Positions 9,969 through 17,947 of a stretch of 64,000 bases of DNA are shown piece by piece. The notes beneath the pieces are model-generated. The model did no database searches. It was not told the origin of the DNA and was given only the letters and a program-made list of their open reading frames with translations. Position 1 is the stretch's first letter, and each line of letters starts with the position of its first letter. The stretch is taken from the NCBI RefSeq assembly GCF_036825535.1, contig NZ_CP098812.1, forward strand, positions 434,001 through 498,000, read 5' to 3'. The DNA comes from Parasalinivibrio latis (GTDB lineage Bacteria > Pseudomonadota > Gammaproteobacteria > Enterobacterales > Vibrionaceae). The position numbers were made by a program, and so were the translations under genes.

Positions 9969-9984
9969 TGGCACGGAGCTTGTA
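9969..9984 (+). promoter_or_regulatory. sigma-54 promoter of glnK-amtB
   Basis: TGGCACG-N4-TTGTA matches the -24/-12 consensus TGGCACG-N4-TTGCA with one difference. Transcription should start near 9995, leaving a leader of about 39 nt before glnK. Control of glnK-amtB by NtrC and sigma-54 is well established in other gammaproteobacteria. Confidence 0.85.
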
Positions 9985-10033
9985 ACCGGTAAGTGTGTAA
10001 GTTGTTCGTGGGAATTTTCTGAGGGAGCAGGTA

Positions 10034-10372
10034 ATGAAACTGATAACAGCAATTATCAAACCGTTCAAATTGGACGATGTGCGCGAAGCGTTATCCGATG
10101 TTGGTGTAGATGGTATGACCGTCTCGGAAGTCAAAGGATTTGGCCGACAGAAGGGACACACGGAATTGTACCGCGGCGCAGAATACCAGGTGGATTTCCT
10201 GCCCAAAGTTAAATTGGAAATTGCAGCGCGTGCAGAAAATGTCGATGACGTCGTCGAGGCCATCGCCAAAGCGTCACACACAGGAAAGATAGGTGACGGC
10301 AAAATTTTTGTTTATGACCTCCAGCAGGCAGTACGTATTCGTACCGGTGAGCTGGATTCAGAAGCACTTTAA
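10034..10372 (+). CDS. glnK: nitrogen regulatory protein P-II GlnK
   Basis: A 112-residue PII protein. The T-loop holds the uridylylation site Tyr51 (TELYRGAEY), and the PII signature GKIGDGKIFV lies near residue 84. PII proteins report 2-oxoglutarate and ATP/ADP levels; GlnK binds and closes AmtB when ammonium is plentiful. The partner amtB starts 22 nt downstream, and this pairing is why GlnK is preferred over GlnB. The start has GGGAG upstream. Expression should rise on nitrogen limitation through the sigma-54 promoter. Confidence 0.95.
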   Translation: MKLITAIIKPFKLDDVREALSDVGVDGMTVSEVKGFGRQKGHTELYRGAEYQVDFLPKVKLEIAARAENVDDVVEAIAKASHTGKIGDGKIFVYDLQQAVRIRTGELDSEAL

Positions 10373-10393
10373 CTTTCACAAGGAGCCGTGACT

Positions 10394-11623
10394 ATGGAAC
10401 TGACAACAACAGTAACAGAACTCAGGTATGCCCTGGACACTTTTTTCTTCCTTATTTCAGGGGCGTTGGTTATGTGGATGGCGGCCGGGTTCGCCATGTT
10501 GGAAGCGGGCCTTGTCCGCTCAAAAAATACAACGGAGATCCTGACCAAGAACGTCTGCCTCTACGCCATTGCATGTACCATGTACCTGCTGATTGGCTAC
10601 AACATTATGTATGTCGACAACGGTGAAGGTGGCTGGTTGCCGTCCATCGGAGCACTGATTGGCACACAGGGTGAAGGTGCTGACCACTCGCTGGAGTCGG
10701 ATTTCTTCTTCCAGGTTGTCTTTGTTGCAACTGCAATGTCTGTGGTGTCCGGCGCCGTGGCTGAGCGAATGAAACTGTGGGCTTTCCTTATTTTCTCTGT
10801 CGTACTGACTGGCTTTATCTACCCGGTTGAGGGTTATTGGACCTGGGGCGGCGGTTTCCTGTCAGAAGCGGGATTCAGTGACTTTGCCGGTTCCGGTATC
10901 GTACACATGGCTGGTGCTGCAGCGGCACTGGCTGGCGTCCTCCTCCTGGGTGCACGAAAGGGTAAATATGGAAAGAACGGTGCCATTTACCCGATTCCGG
11001 GTTCAAACATGCCGCTGGCAACCCTGGGTACCTTTATCCTTTGGTTCGGTTGGTTCGGCTTTAACGGCGGCTCGCAACTGATGGTTTCAGACTTTGAAAA
11101 CGCAACCGCTGTCGGACAGATCTTCCTAAACACCAACGCAGCAGCAGCTGCAGGCGCTATTGCAGCACTGGGTATCTGTAAAACAACCTGGGGCAAGGCT
11201 GACCTGACCATGGTGCTCAACGGAGCCCTTGCCGGACTGGTTGCCATTACTGCTGACCCGCTGTCCCCTTCACCGGTATCTGCACTCATCATCGGTTTGA
11301 TTGCCGGTGTGCTGGTGGTCTTCAGCATCGTTGCGCTGGATAAGGTGAAGATTGATGACCCTGTAGGTGCCATTTCTGTGCACGGCGTGTGTGGACTGTT
11401 TGGCCTGATGGTTGTGCCTTTCAGCAATGCTGATGCCAGCTTTGTCGCTCAGTTGTTTGGTGCTGTGGTTATCTTTGCCTGGGTATTCGGTTGTAGCCTG
11501 GTTGTGTGGGGAATTCTCAAGGCGACTATGGGTATCCGAGTCAGTGAAGAAGAAGAGATGGCAGGAATGGACCTTCACGACTGTGGTGTTGATGCCTACC
11601 CGGAGTTTGTCAGCCTGAAGTAA
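10394..11623 (+). CDS. amtB: ammonium transporter AmtB
   Basis: A 409-residue Amt/MEP/Rh channel of the inner membrane with about 11 hydrophobic segments. Family signatures include GFAMLEAGLVRSKNT, DFAGSGIVHMAGAAAAL (pore histidine) and FGFNGGSQL. ATG at 10394 is chosen because AGGAG lies 8 nt before it; a GTG at 10388 would sit only 2 nt from that site. Like many marine homologues it has no long N-terminal signal peptide region. It is cotranscribed with glnK and regulated by it at the protein level. Confidence 0.95.
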   Translation: MELTTTVTELRYALDTFFFLISGALVMWMAAGFAMLEAGLVRSKNTTEILTKNVCLYAIACTMYLLIGYNIMYVDNGEGGWLPSIGALIGTQGEGADHSLESDFFFQVVFVATAMSVVSGAVAERMKLWAFLIFSVVLTGFIYPVEGYWTWGGGFLSEAGFSDFAGSGIVHMAGAAAALAGVLLLGARKGKYGKNGAIYPIPGSNMPLATLGTFILWFGWFGFNGGSQLMVSDFENATAVGQIFLNTNAAAAAGAIAALGICKTTWGKADLTMVLNGALAGLVAITADPLSPSPVSALIIGLIAGVLVVFSIVALDKVKIDDPVGAISVHGVCGLFGLMVVPFSNADASFVAQLFGAVVIFAWVFGCSLVVWGILKATMGIRVSEEEEMAGMDLHDCGVDAYPEFVSLK

Positions 11624-11661
11624 TACCTGTCACACAATACGCAACAGTTACACTTTGATAC

Positions 11662-11693
11662 AAACCCCGTGAGACATTCACGGGGTTTTTTAT
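11662..11693 (+). terminator. amtB terminator
   Basis: A 10-bp stem (AACCCCGTGA / TCACGGGGTT) with a 5-nt loop and a T run ends the glnK-amtB operon. Confidence 0.92.
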
Positions 11694-11703
11694 TTTCATG
11701 ATC

Positions 11704-11753
11704 TTGCGTCGGGGATGATGATGGGTATACTAACGAAAGTGATAAACATTATC
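11704..11753 (+). promoter_or_regulatory. Fur-repressed promoter of the iron transporter
   Basis: A sigma-70 -10 hexamer TATACT (11726-11731) lies 16 bp after a weak -35 TTGCGT (11704-11709). A Fur box occupies 11735-11753, directly over the expected transcription start, and matches 16 of 19 positions of the consensus. Fur with Fe(II) bound there would block RNA polymerase, so the transporter should be made only in iron shortage. Confidence 0.85.
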
Positions 11754-11779
11754 ATTTCATTTCGTAACAGGGATTAACA

Positions 11780-12793
11780 ATGAAAAAAATGCTGTCTTCC
11801 GTGGCGCTGATGTTAGGTATGGTTTCTGGCACTGCGACCGCTGCTGAGGAAGTGAACGTCTATTCTTACCGTCAGCCGTTCCTGATTGAACCTATGCTTA
11901 ACGAATTTACCAAGGAAACCGGCATTAAGGTAAACATCAAGTTTGCCAAAAAAGGCCTTGCTGAAAAATTGGAGCAGGAAGGTGAATACAGCCCTGCTGA
12001 CGTAGTTCTGACTGTAGACATTGCCCGCCTGTCTGAGCTGGTAAACAAAGATCTTGTCCAGCCGGTAGACAGCAAGGTGATTGACGAAAATGTACCCGCT
12101 CAGTTTCGCGATGATGAAGATAAGTGGTTTGCCCTGACCCTGCGTGCCCGCTCAGTTTACTCTTCCCGTGACCGTGTTGGCCGCCTGGCAGAAGATTTTG
12201 ACTACCTGAATCTTGCTGATCCCCAGTGGAAAGGAAAGATTTGTACCCGTTCAGGTAAGCACCCTTACAACGTATCCCTGGTGTCTGCGATGATTGCGCA
12301 CCATGGTGAAGCAAAAACCAAACAGTGGCTGGAAGGTGTAAAAGCGAACCTGGCACGTAAGCCGCAGGGCAACGACCGTGCTCAGGTTAAGGCGATTTCT
12401 GAAGGCCTGTGTGATCTGTCCCTGGGTAACAGTTACTACCTGGGCAAAATGATCAATGACGAGAAGCAAAAGCCTTGGGCCGATTCAGTTTACCTGAACT
12501 TTGTTGGTCAGAAGGACTTTGGCACTCACGTCAACGTCAGTGGCATGGCTATGGCGAAATATGCGCCGAACAAAGATAACGCACAAAAATTGATGGAGTT
12601 TCTGACATCAGATACTGCTCAGGAGATGTATGCAGAAGTGAACTATGAGCACCCGGTTAAACAGGATGTAAAAGCCTCTGAGCTGGTGGCATCTTGGGGT
12701 GAGTTCCGTGCAGACGATATCTCATTGGATGACATTGCCAACAACCACGAAAAAGCTGTTAAGTTGCTGGATGAAGTCAAATTTGACCTGTAA
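11780..12793 (+). CDS. fbpA: ferric iron ABC transporter, periplasmic binding protein
   Basis: A 337-residue periplasmic Fe(III)-binding protein with a signal peptide (about 1-21, ending TATA-AEE). The mature protein begins VNVYSYRQPFL and has the tandem tyrosines Tyr219-Tyr220 in LGNSYYLGKM that bind ferric iron in FbpA/FutA proteins. It delivers unchelated iron to the permease encoded next. The Fur-box promoter supports the role. FbpA, FutA and IdiA names are used for the same group, so the symbol is a family label. Confidence 0.93.
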   Translation: MKKMLSSVALMLGMVSGTATAAEEVNVYSYRQPFLIEPMLNEFTKETGIKVNIKFAKKGLAEKLEQEGEYSPADVVLTVDIARLSELVNKDLVQPVDSKVIDENVPAQFRDDEDKWFALTLRARSVYSSRDRVGRLAEDFDYLNLADPQWKGKICTRSGKHPYNVSLVSAMIAHHGEAKTKQWLEGVKANLARKPQGNDRAQVKAISEGLCDLSLGNSYYLGKMINDEKQKPWADSVYLNFVGQKDFGTHVNVSGMAMAKYAPNKDNAQKLMEFLTSDTAQEMYAEVNYEHPVKQDVKASELVASWGEFRADDISLDDIANNHEKAVKLLDEVKFDL

Positions 12794-12795
12794 AC

Positions 12796-12831
12796 AAAAG
12801 GCAAAGGGTTGTACCCTTTGCCTTTAATTTT
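12796..12831 (+). terminator. intra-operon hairpin after fbpA
   Basis: A 12-bp stem (AAAGGCAAAGGG / CCCTTTGCCTTT) with a 5-nt loop and a T-rich tail sits between fbpA and fbpB. Such partial terminators let the binding protein be made in excess over the membrane parts and protect the fbpA mRNA end. Confidence 0.75.
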
Positions 12832-12851
12832 TGTTGTGATGTTGTAGGTTA

Positions 12852-14483
12852 ATGCAAGACAACAATATATTTTTCAAAACCGGCAGTTGGGTGTTTTCCC
12901 TGCTGCTGGTTTTTCCCGTTCTGGCGATTTTCTATACCGCATTAGGGGGCATTGATGATGTCTTTGCCCATCTGATGTCCACTGTGCTGCCTACCTATGT
13001 AGCTAATACGGTCTGGCTGGCTATTGGTGTTGTGGGGCTTGCCCTGCTTTTGGGGATTCCTACTGCCTGGCTGATGGCGCGATACAAGGTGCCTGGTGAG
13101 CATGTATTGCAATGGGCCCTGGTGTTGCCATTGGCTGTCCCCGGATACATCATGGCGTATATCTACACCGACTGGTTCGATTTTGCCGGCCCTATACAGA
13201 TATTCCTGCGTGATCTTTTCGGCTGGCAATCTGTCCATGATTATTGGTTTCCGGACTTGCGAACGCTTTATGGTGCCAGCTTTGTCCTGGCTTTGGTCCT
13301 TTACCCCTATGTTTATCTGCTTGCCAGAAGTGCCTTTATAGAACAGGGTGAAACGCTGACCCAGTCAGCCCGTCTGCTGGGTAAAACGCCGCTGCAGAGT
13401 TTCTTCCGCATTTCATTGCCATTGGCACGCCCGGCAATTGCAGTGGGAGCATCCCTGGTTGCCATGGAGGCAATCGGTGACTTTGGTACGGTCAGCTATT
13501 TTGCAGTAAATACACTGACAACAGCGGTATATGACACCTGGCTTGGGTATTCCAACCTCAACGCGGCCGCCAAAATTTCGGCCATTATGCTGTTGGTCAT
13601 TTTTATGCTGATAAGTGCCGAGCGCCACAGCCGCCGGAAACAGAAACTCTATTCCCAGGGGGGCAATGCCAAACCTCTTGAGCGTCTGGAGTTGTCTGCC
13701 TGGGGAAAATGGCTGGCTGCAGGATGGTGCTGGGGGCTTGTGACCATCGCCTTTTTACTGCCGATGCTTCAGTTGGTTAACTATGCCTACGGTTACTGGG
13801 AAGAATCCTGGAGTAATGAATTCCTAGAGTACAGCCTGAACAGCCTGAATCTTTCTGTCGCGACAGCATTAGTTACAGTGGTGCTGGCATTGCTGGTGAA
13901 TGTTTACCGCCGCCTGAGAGGAACGACAGCCAGTTTGGTACCCAGCCGCATTGCATCTACCGGCTATGCTGTACCGGGAACCGTATTGGCAATCGGGGTA
14001 CTTATCGTCCTGACCAATGCGGATCACCTGATAAATGATGCAGCCCTGGCTTTGGGGTGGGGCAGACCCGGCCTTATTCTGTCTGGTACCATGTTTGCCG
14101 TACTGGCGGCGTTTGTCGTCCGCTTTGCTGCCGTAGCGATTGGTTCGGTGGAGTCCGGATTGGCAAAAGTTTCACCCTCCCTGGATATGGCATCCAGGAC
14201 AATGGGATGCAGCGCCACACAAATGTTGCGCCGCGTGCATTTGCCCCTAATCCGCCGTAGCTGCCTGATTGCCGGGCTTCTGGTTTTCATTGAATCTATG
14301 AAGGAATTGAACGCAGCAATCTTGCTAAGACCGTTCAATTTTGAAACCCTTGCTACTTATGTGTTTAATTTTGCCTCTGACGAGCACTTGGAGTTGGCGG
14401 CATTGCCTGCCATTTTGCTGGTTCTGGTTGGCCTGGTGCCACTGATATTGATAAACCGTTCCCTGGAGCAGACGCATTCATGA
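12852..14483 (+). CDS. fbpB: ferric iron ABC transporter, permease
   Basis: A 543-residue inner-membrane permease of the fused, two-domain type with about 12 hydrophobic segments. Both halves carry an EAA loop that contacts the ATPase (around LGKTPLQSFFRISLPLARPA and CSATQMLRRVHLPLIRR). The ribosome-binding site is weak, consistent with lower expression than fbpA. Its stop overlaps the start of fbpC by four bases (ATGA). Confidence 0.93.
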   Translation: MQDNNIFFKTGSWVFSLLLVFPVLAIFYTALGGIDDVFAHLMSTVLPTYVANTVWLAIGVVGLALLLGIPTAWLMARYKVPGEHVLQWALVLPLAVPGYIMAYIYTDWFDFAGPIQIFLRDLFGWQSVHDYWFPDLRTLYGASFVLALVLYPYVYLLARSAFIEQGETLTQSARLLGKTPLQSFFRISLPLARPAIAVGASLVAMEAIGDFGTVSYFAVNTLTTAVYDTWLGYSNLNAAAKISAIMLLVIFMLISAERHSRRKQKLYSQGGNAKPLERLELSAWGKWLAAGWCWGLVTIAFLLPMLQLVNYAYGYWEESWSNEFLEYSLNSLNLSVATALVTVVLALLVNVYRRLRGTTASLVPSRIASTGYAVPGTVLAIGVLIVLTNADHLINDAALALGWGRPGLILSGTMFAVLAAFVVRFAAVAIGSVESGLAKVSPSLDMASRTMGCSATQMLRRVHLPLIRRSCLIAGLLVFIESMKELNAAILLRPFNFETLATYVFNFASDEHLELAALPAILLVLVGLVPLILINRSLEQTHS

Positions 14484-15505
14484 GTTGCACGCTTTCAATT
14501 AAAAACCTGACTTGTCGTTATAACGGCCAGGCTGTTCTGGATAACCTTTCGCTTGAAGTGGAGCGTGGGGAAATTGTGTGCCTTTTAGGCGCCAGCGGTT
14601 GTGGTAAAACCACGCTGCTCAAAGCCATTGCCGGATTGCTTCCGCTTGATGCAGGAAAGGTATCAGTAAACTGCCGCGTACTGAATGACGGTAAATTCAG
14701 TGAGCCCCCTGAAAAGCGTAATATTGGAATGATCTTCCAGGACTACGCCCTGTTTCCTCACCTGACGGTGGCTGAAAATATCATGTTTGGTATCAGCAAG
14801 TGGGAAAAAAACCGGGCCAAAGAGCAGGTGGCCAAGATGCTGCGACTGGTCCATCTTGAAGCTTTTGCTGAGCGTTACCCGCACCAGCTTTCCGGAGGGC
14901 AGCAGCAACGCGTCGCTATCGCACGTGCACTGGCATGTGAGCCGGAACTTTTGCTGTTGGACGAACCATTTTCAAATATCGATACCCAAGTGCGTCAGGA
15001 GCTTATCCGCGAAATCAGGAAGATATTTAAAAGCCAGGGTGTAACAGCGATATTTGTGACTCACAGCCGGGAAGAAGCCTTTGCGTTTTCCGACAAACTG
15101 GCAGTCATGAACGACGGGGTGATAGAGCAATTTGGCACCGCACCTGAGCTTTACTACAAACCAAGCTCGAGGTTTGTCGCCGATTTTCTGGGGGCAGGCT
15201 CCTATGTGCCGGTAACCCGTTCGGGGGACGACAGGCTGTCTTCGCCATTGGGCGAATGGGCAGCACCTTTAGGGGGCGCGAACGACGCACTGTGGCTTTT
15301 ACGCCCGCAGAACCTGGCTATCAGTGCAAGCCCTGATGGTGACGGTGTGATTGATGAGATGCAGTTTATGGGAGATGCCTGCCGCTATGTGGTTGATGTG
15401 AACAACTGCAAGCTGGTGGTGTATTCGAACCTTATCCTGGCTGTGGGTGACCGGGTGGTGGTCTCAGTGATTAAACACGACCCAGTGCTGTTTGAAACGG
15501 CATAA
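14480..15505 (+). CDS. fbpC: ferric iron ABC transporter, ATP-binding protein
   Basis: A 341-residue ABC ATPase. Walker A GASGCGKT is at 38-45, signature LSGGQ at 137-141 and Walker B LLLLDEP ends at 163. A C-terminal TOBE-like extension (about 240-341) is typical of FbpC/PotA/MalK-type subunits. Translation is coupled to fbpB by the ATGA overlap. It powers the FbpAB importer. Confidence 0.94.
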   Translation: MSCTLSIKNLTCRYNGQAVLDNLSLEVERGEIVCLLGASGCGKTTLLKAIAGLLPLDAGKVSVNCRVLNDGKFSEPPEKRNIGMIFQDYALFPHLTVAENIMFGISKWEKNRAKEQVAKMLRLVHLEAFAERYPHQLSGGQQQRVAIARALACEPELLLLDEPFSNIDTQVRQELIREIRKIFKSQGVTAIFVTHSREEAFAFSDKLAVMNDGVIEQFGTAPELYYKPSSRFVADFLGAGSYVPVTRSGDDRLSSPLGEWAAPLGGANDALWLLRPQNLAISASPDGDGVIDEMQFMGDACRYVVDVNNCKLVVYSNLILAVGDRVVVSVIKHDPVLFETA

Positions 15506-15511
15506 AAATAG

Positions 15512-15541
15512 AAAAGAGCTGGCTTAGCCAGCTCTTTTTAT
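15512..15541. terminator. terminator between fbpC and luxR
   Basis: An 11-bp stem (AAAGAGCTGGC / GCCAGCTCTTT) with a TTA loop and flanking A and T runs on opposite sides. It can act in both directions between the convergent genes. Confidence 0.9.
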
Positions 15542-15564
15542 CGCTTCAATACTGGGATATCGGT

Positions 15565-16185
15565 TTACACCATTTCACGCTTGGCATTACACAAATACTC
15601 AATGTATGTGCCGGCCTGAGCTTTCAACAGATCTTTATCCTGGTGACGGTTTGCCTGAAGGTAGATGACATAGGTGACCCCTTGAAGCAGCTGGGCCAAA
15701 AATTCTGGCTTTTCATTGCTTTGGACTTCACCGCGCTCAATGCCTTTTTCGAACATCCGGGTAATCAGCTCGAAGCTGGGCTGGTTACGCATGATAAATT
15801 GGTTCCAGACATTGTCTCGGATGGCAGTACTCCACTCATACCAGACGCGTACCCATTCTTTCTGGGCGATGGCATCGTCTATAAGGCTGCTCATCAAGTG
15901 TTCCAGACTGTCGCGTAGTGTTTTGTTCTCCGGGTCAACGCACTCACTGATGATGTTGCTGAACTCTGATTCGACACATTTCAGCACTTCATCGACCAAG
16001 TCTTCCCTTGTCGGGAAGTAGTTGAATACGGTGGCAACAGAAACATTGGCCAACTCAGCAATGTCGGCGTGACCTGCGCGACCGATTCCCCGGACAGAAA
16101 ACACTTCCACAGCATGTTGCAATAGCTGCTCTTTGCGCTTCTTAGGGGAGAGACGGGTTCGAGTCTTCCTGGTGACAGTTTCCAT
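15565..16185 (-). CDS. quorum-sensing master regulator, LuxR/HapR/SmcR family (TetR fold)
   Basis: A 206-residue TetR-family protein that is the evident orthologue of Vibrio harveyi LuxR and V. cholerae HapR. The DNA-binding region shares RRG/VRGIGRAGHADIAEL and SVATVFNYFPTREDLVDEV (about 32-67) nearly unchanged with LuxR. The ATG at 16185 has AAGGA 6 nt upstream and gives the family N-terminus (TRTRLSPKKRK); a longer frame to 16233 is less likely. In Vibrio this regulator controls high-cell-density genes, and its mRNA is repressed by Qrr small RNAs at low density. The leader contains a matching site. The neighbour hpt is on the opposite strand, as in V. cholerae. Confidence 0.95.
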   Translation of the reverse strand: METVTRKTRTRLSPKKRKEQLLQHAVEVFSVRGIGRAGHADIAELANVSVATVFNYFPTREDLVDEVLKCVESEFSNIISECVDPENKTLRDSLEHLMSSLIDDAIAQKEWVRVWYEWSTAIRDNVWNQFIMRNQPSFELITRMFEKGIERGEVQSNEKPEFLAQLLQGVTYVIYLQANRHQDKDLLKAQAGTYIEYLCNAKREMV

Positions 16186-16584
16186 AATTTTCCTTAATAG
16201 CCAACTATTCTTGGGTACCGCTAAATCCCTCAATCTAAAGAGAATGGAGTGGATGTTATTATTGATTTGGTTAATTACTGTACAGAGCTATCCAACTATT
16301 TTACAGATGAAGAATCACGATCTGCGGTGAATTTAGCGTTTGTTAATGCGAAACGTGTGTCATATCAAGAAAAGTGTACCTGTCTACTGCAAGTTTCAAT
16401 ATTGAGACAGTGGGTTGTCCGAAAAATGAGGTGATTTTTCCTGCTGGCTTTCGGCTAATCTGAACGCATCCAAAAGAGAAATGGGGCTGGCTGCTGTGGT
16501 AGACTATGCTCTTTTTCGTATTCGGCTCACGATGCGTTTTTGAACAACAGTGCGTAGCCTGGGCTGCGCTGAAGAGGTTGAATT
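16186..16584. promoter_or_regulatory. luxR-hpt divergent control region
   Basis: This 399-bp spacer must hold the promoters of both divergent genes. On the luxR side, plus-strand 16198-16206 (TAGCCAACT) equals the Qrr core; the mRNA therefore carries AGTTGGCTA just before the ribosome-binding site. A near copy of the surrounding AATAGTTGG-TA lies at 16289-16300. At 16259-16268, TTATTGATTT matches a LuxR/HapR half-site and may serve self-repression. I could not assign -35/-10 elements with confidence. Confidence 0.6.
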
Positions 16585-17118
16585 ATGAAACACACCATCG
16601 AAGTGATGATCTCAGAGGAAGACGTGCAGGCACGTATTCGCGAACTGGGTGAACAGATCACAGAGATGTACAAGGATTCCAAGGATCTGGTTCTGGTTGG
16701 TCTGCTGCGCGGATCATTTGTCTTTATGGCTGATCTGTCCCGCGCAATCCAAGTGCCGCATTCTGTTGATTTCATGACAGCATCCAGCTACGGCAACGCG
16801 ATGGAAAGTACCCGTGATGTACGTATCCTGAAAGATCTGGATGATGATATCAAAGGCAAGGACGTACTGGTTGTTGAAGACATTATCGATACCGGCAACA
16901 CACTGTCGAAAGTGTGTGAAATCCTTAAACTGCGTGAGCCAAACTCAGTGCGCATCTGTACGCTGTTGGACAAGCCTGAGCGCCGTGAAGTACACGTAAA
17001 TGTTGACTGGTTCGGTTTCAGCATTCCAGACGAGTTCGTTGTTGGCGTGGGTATCGACTACGCACAAAAGTACCGCCATCTGCCATTTATCGGCAAAGTG
17101 GTACCACTGGAAGATTAA
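16585..17118 (+). CDS. hpt: hypoxanthine phosphoribosyltransferase
   Basis: A 177-residue purine-salvage enzyme that joins hypoxanthine (and guanine) to PRPP, giving IMP or GMP. It aligns with E. coli Hpt (178 residues) from the first residue (MKHTIEVMI). The PRPP-binding motif VLVVEDIIDTGNTL is near 93-106, and ASSYGNAM marks the flexible catalytic loop. GAGG precedes the start. Confidence 0.97.
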   Translation: MKHTIEVMISEEDVQARIRELGEQITEMYKDSKDLVLVGLLRGSFVFMADLSRAIQVPHSVDFMTASSYGNAMESTRDVRILKDLDDDIKGKDVLVVEDIIDTGNTLSKVCEILKLREPNSVRICTLLDKPERREVHVNVDWFGFSIPDEFVVGVGIDYAQKYRHLPFIGKVVPLED

Positions 17119-17145
17119 TCACGTTAAGCTTGTGTAAACGTGAAG

Positions 17146-17177
17146 GGAAATGGCGCAGAGATATCTGCGCCATTTTT
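17146..17177. terminator. terminator between hpt and can
   Basis: A 12-bp perfect stem (AAATGGCGCAGA / TCTGCGCCATTT) with a 4-nt loop and T residues. It serves the two convergent genes. Confidence 0.9.
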
Positions 17178-17194
17178 GTATCCCAGAATCAGGG

Positions 17195-17848
17195 CTACTC
17201 GCTTTGCGGAATAAGTTTGGCGATGGCTGACTGGTAGTTCACTTCCAGCTGCTCCCGGCTTCTTGCGGTCATTTCAAGATCGCGTAACACGCCGTCGGTA
17301 ATATCGTAGAACCAACCATGTACAGCGACATTCTGGCCGCGCTCCCAGGCATTGCGCAGGATGGTGGAATTACCCAGGTTATAGACCTGCTCAGTGACGT
17401 TAATTTCACAGAGGCGGTCGCCGCGTTGTTCCTTTGGCAGGCTGCCAAGGTAATTGCGGTGCTTGAGGTAAAGATCCCTGATATGCAGAAGCCAGTTATT
17501 GATAAGGCCAAGTTCCGGGTTTTCAATAGCGGCGTGGACACCGCCACAACCATAGTGTCCGCAGATGATGATGTGTTTAACCTTCAGTACGTCAACGGCA
17601 TACTGAACAACGGAGAGGCAGTTTAAGTCGGTATGGATAACCTGGTTTGCCACATTACGGTGGACAAATAGCTCCCCGGATTCAAGTCCGGTCAGGCGCT
17701 CTGCCGGTACCCGGCTGTCGGCGCAGCCGATCCACAGATATTCTGGCTTTTGTTCTTCTGCCAGACGGGCAAAATAATCTGGATTTTCATCCTTGAAATT
17801 TTCAGCCCACTTGGTGTTGTTGGCAAACAGCTGTTTGATTTCAGGCAT
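17195..17848 (-). CDS. can: beta-class carbonic anhydrase
   Basis: A 217-residue cytoplasmic zinc enzyme that interconverts CO2 and bicarbonate. The zinc ligands are Cys42, His98 and Cys101, and the Asp44-Arg46 pair lies in GCADSR, all as in E. coli Can (YadF). The protein provides bicarbonate for biosynthetic carboxylations. In E. coli can is also next to hpt and yadGH, and the same order is kept here. Confidence 0.96.
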   Translation of the reverse strand: MPEIKQLFANNTKWAENFKDENPDYFARLAEEQKPEYLWIGCADSRVPAERLTGLESGELFVHRNVANQVIHTDLNCLSVVQYAVDVLKVKHIIICGHYGCGGVHAAIENPELGLINNWLLHIRDLYLKHRNYLGSLPKEQRGDRLCEINVTEQVYNLGNSTILRNAWERGQNVAVHGWFYDITDGVLRDLEMTARSREQLEVNYQSAIAKLIPQSE

Positions 17849-17947
17849 TGTTCTTTTACTCCGATCCTTGACTGTCGTTACTATACCCCGAAACGGTGAA
17901 AATCAGATCCGAACAGTTTCTTAGATATGTAACAATAATTGATACTT

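Noticed and set aside
16249..16434. A 61-codon frame between luxR and hpt
   Set aside because: The ribosome-binding site is poorly spaced, and it overlaps the luxR leader and promoter. It cannot be excluded, but nothing supports it beyond an open frame.
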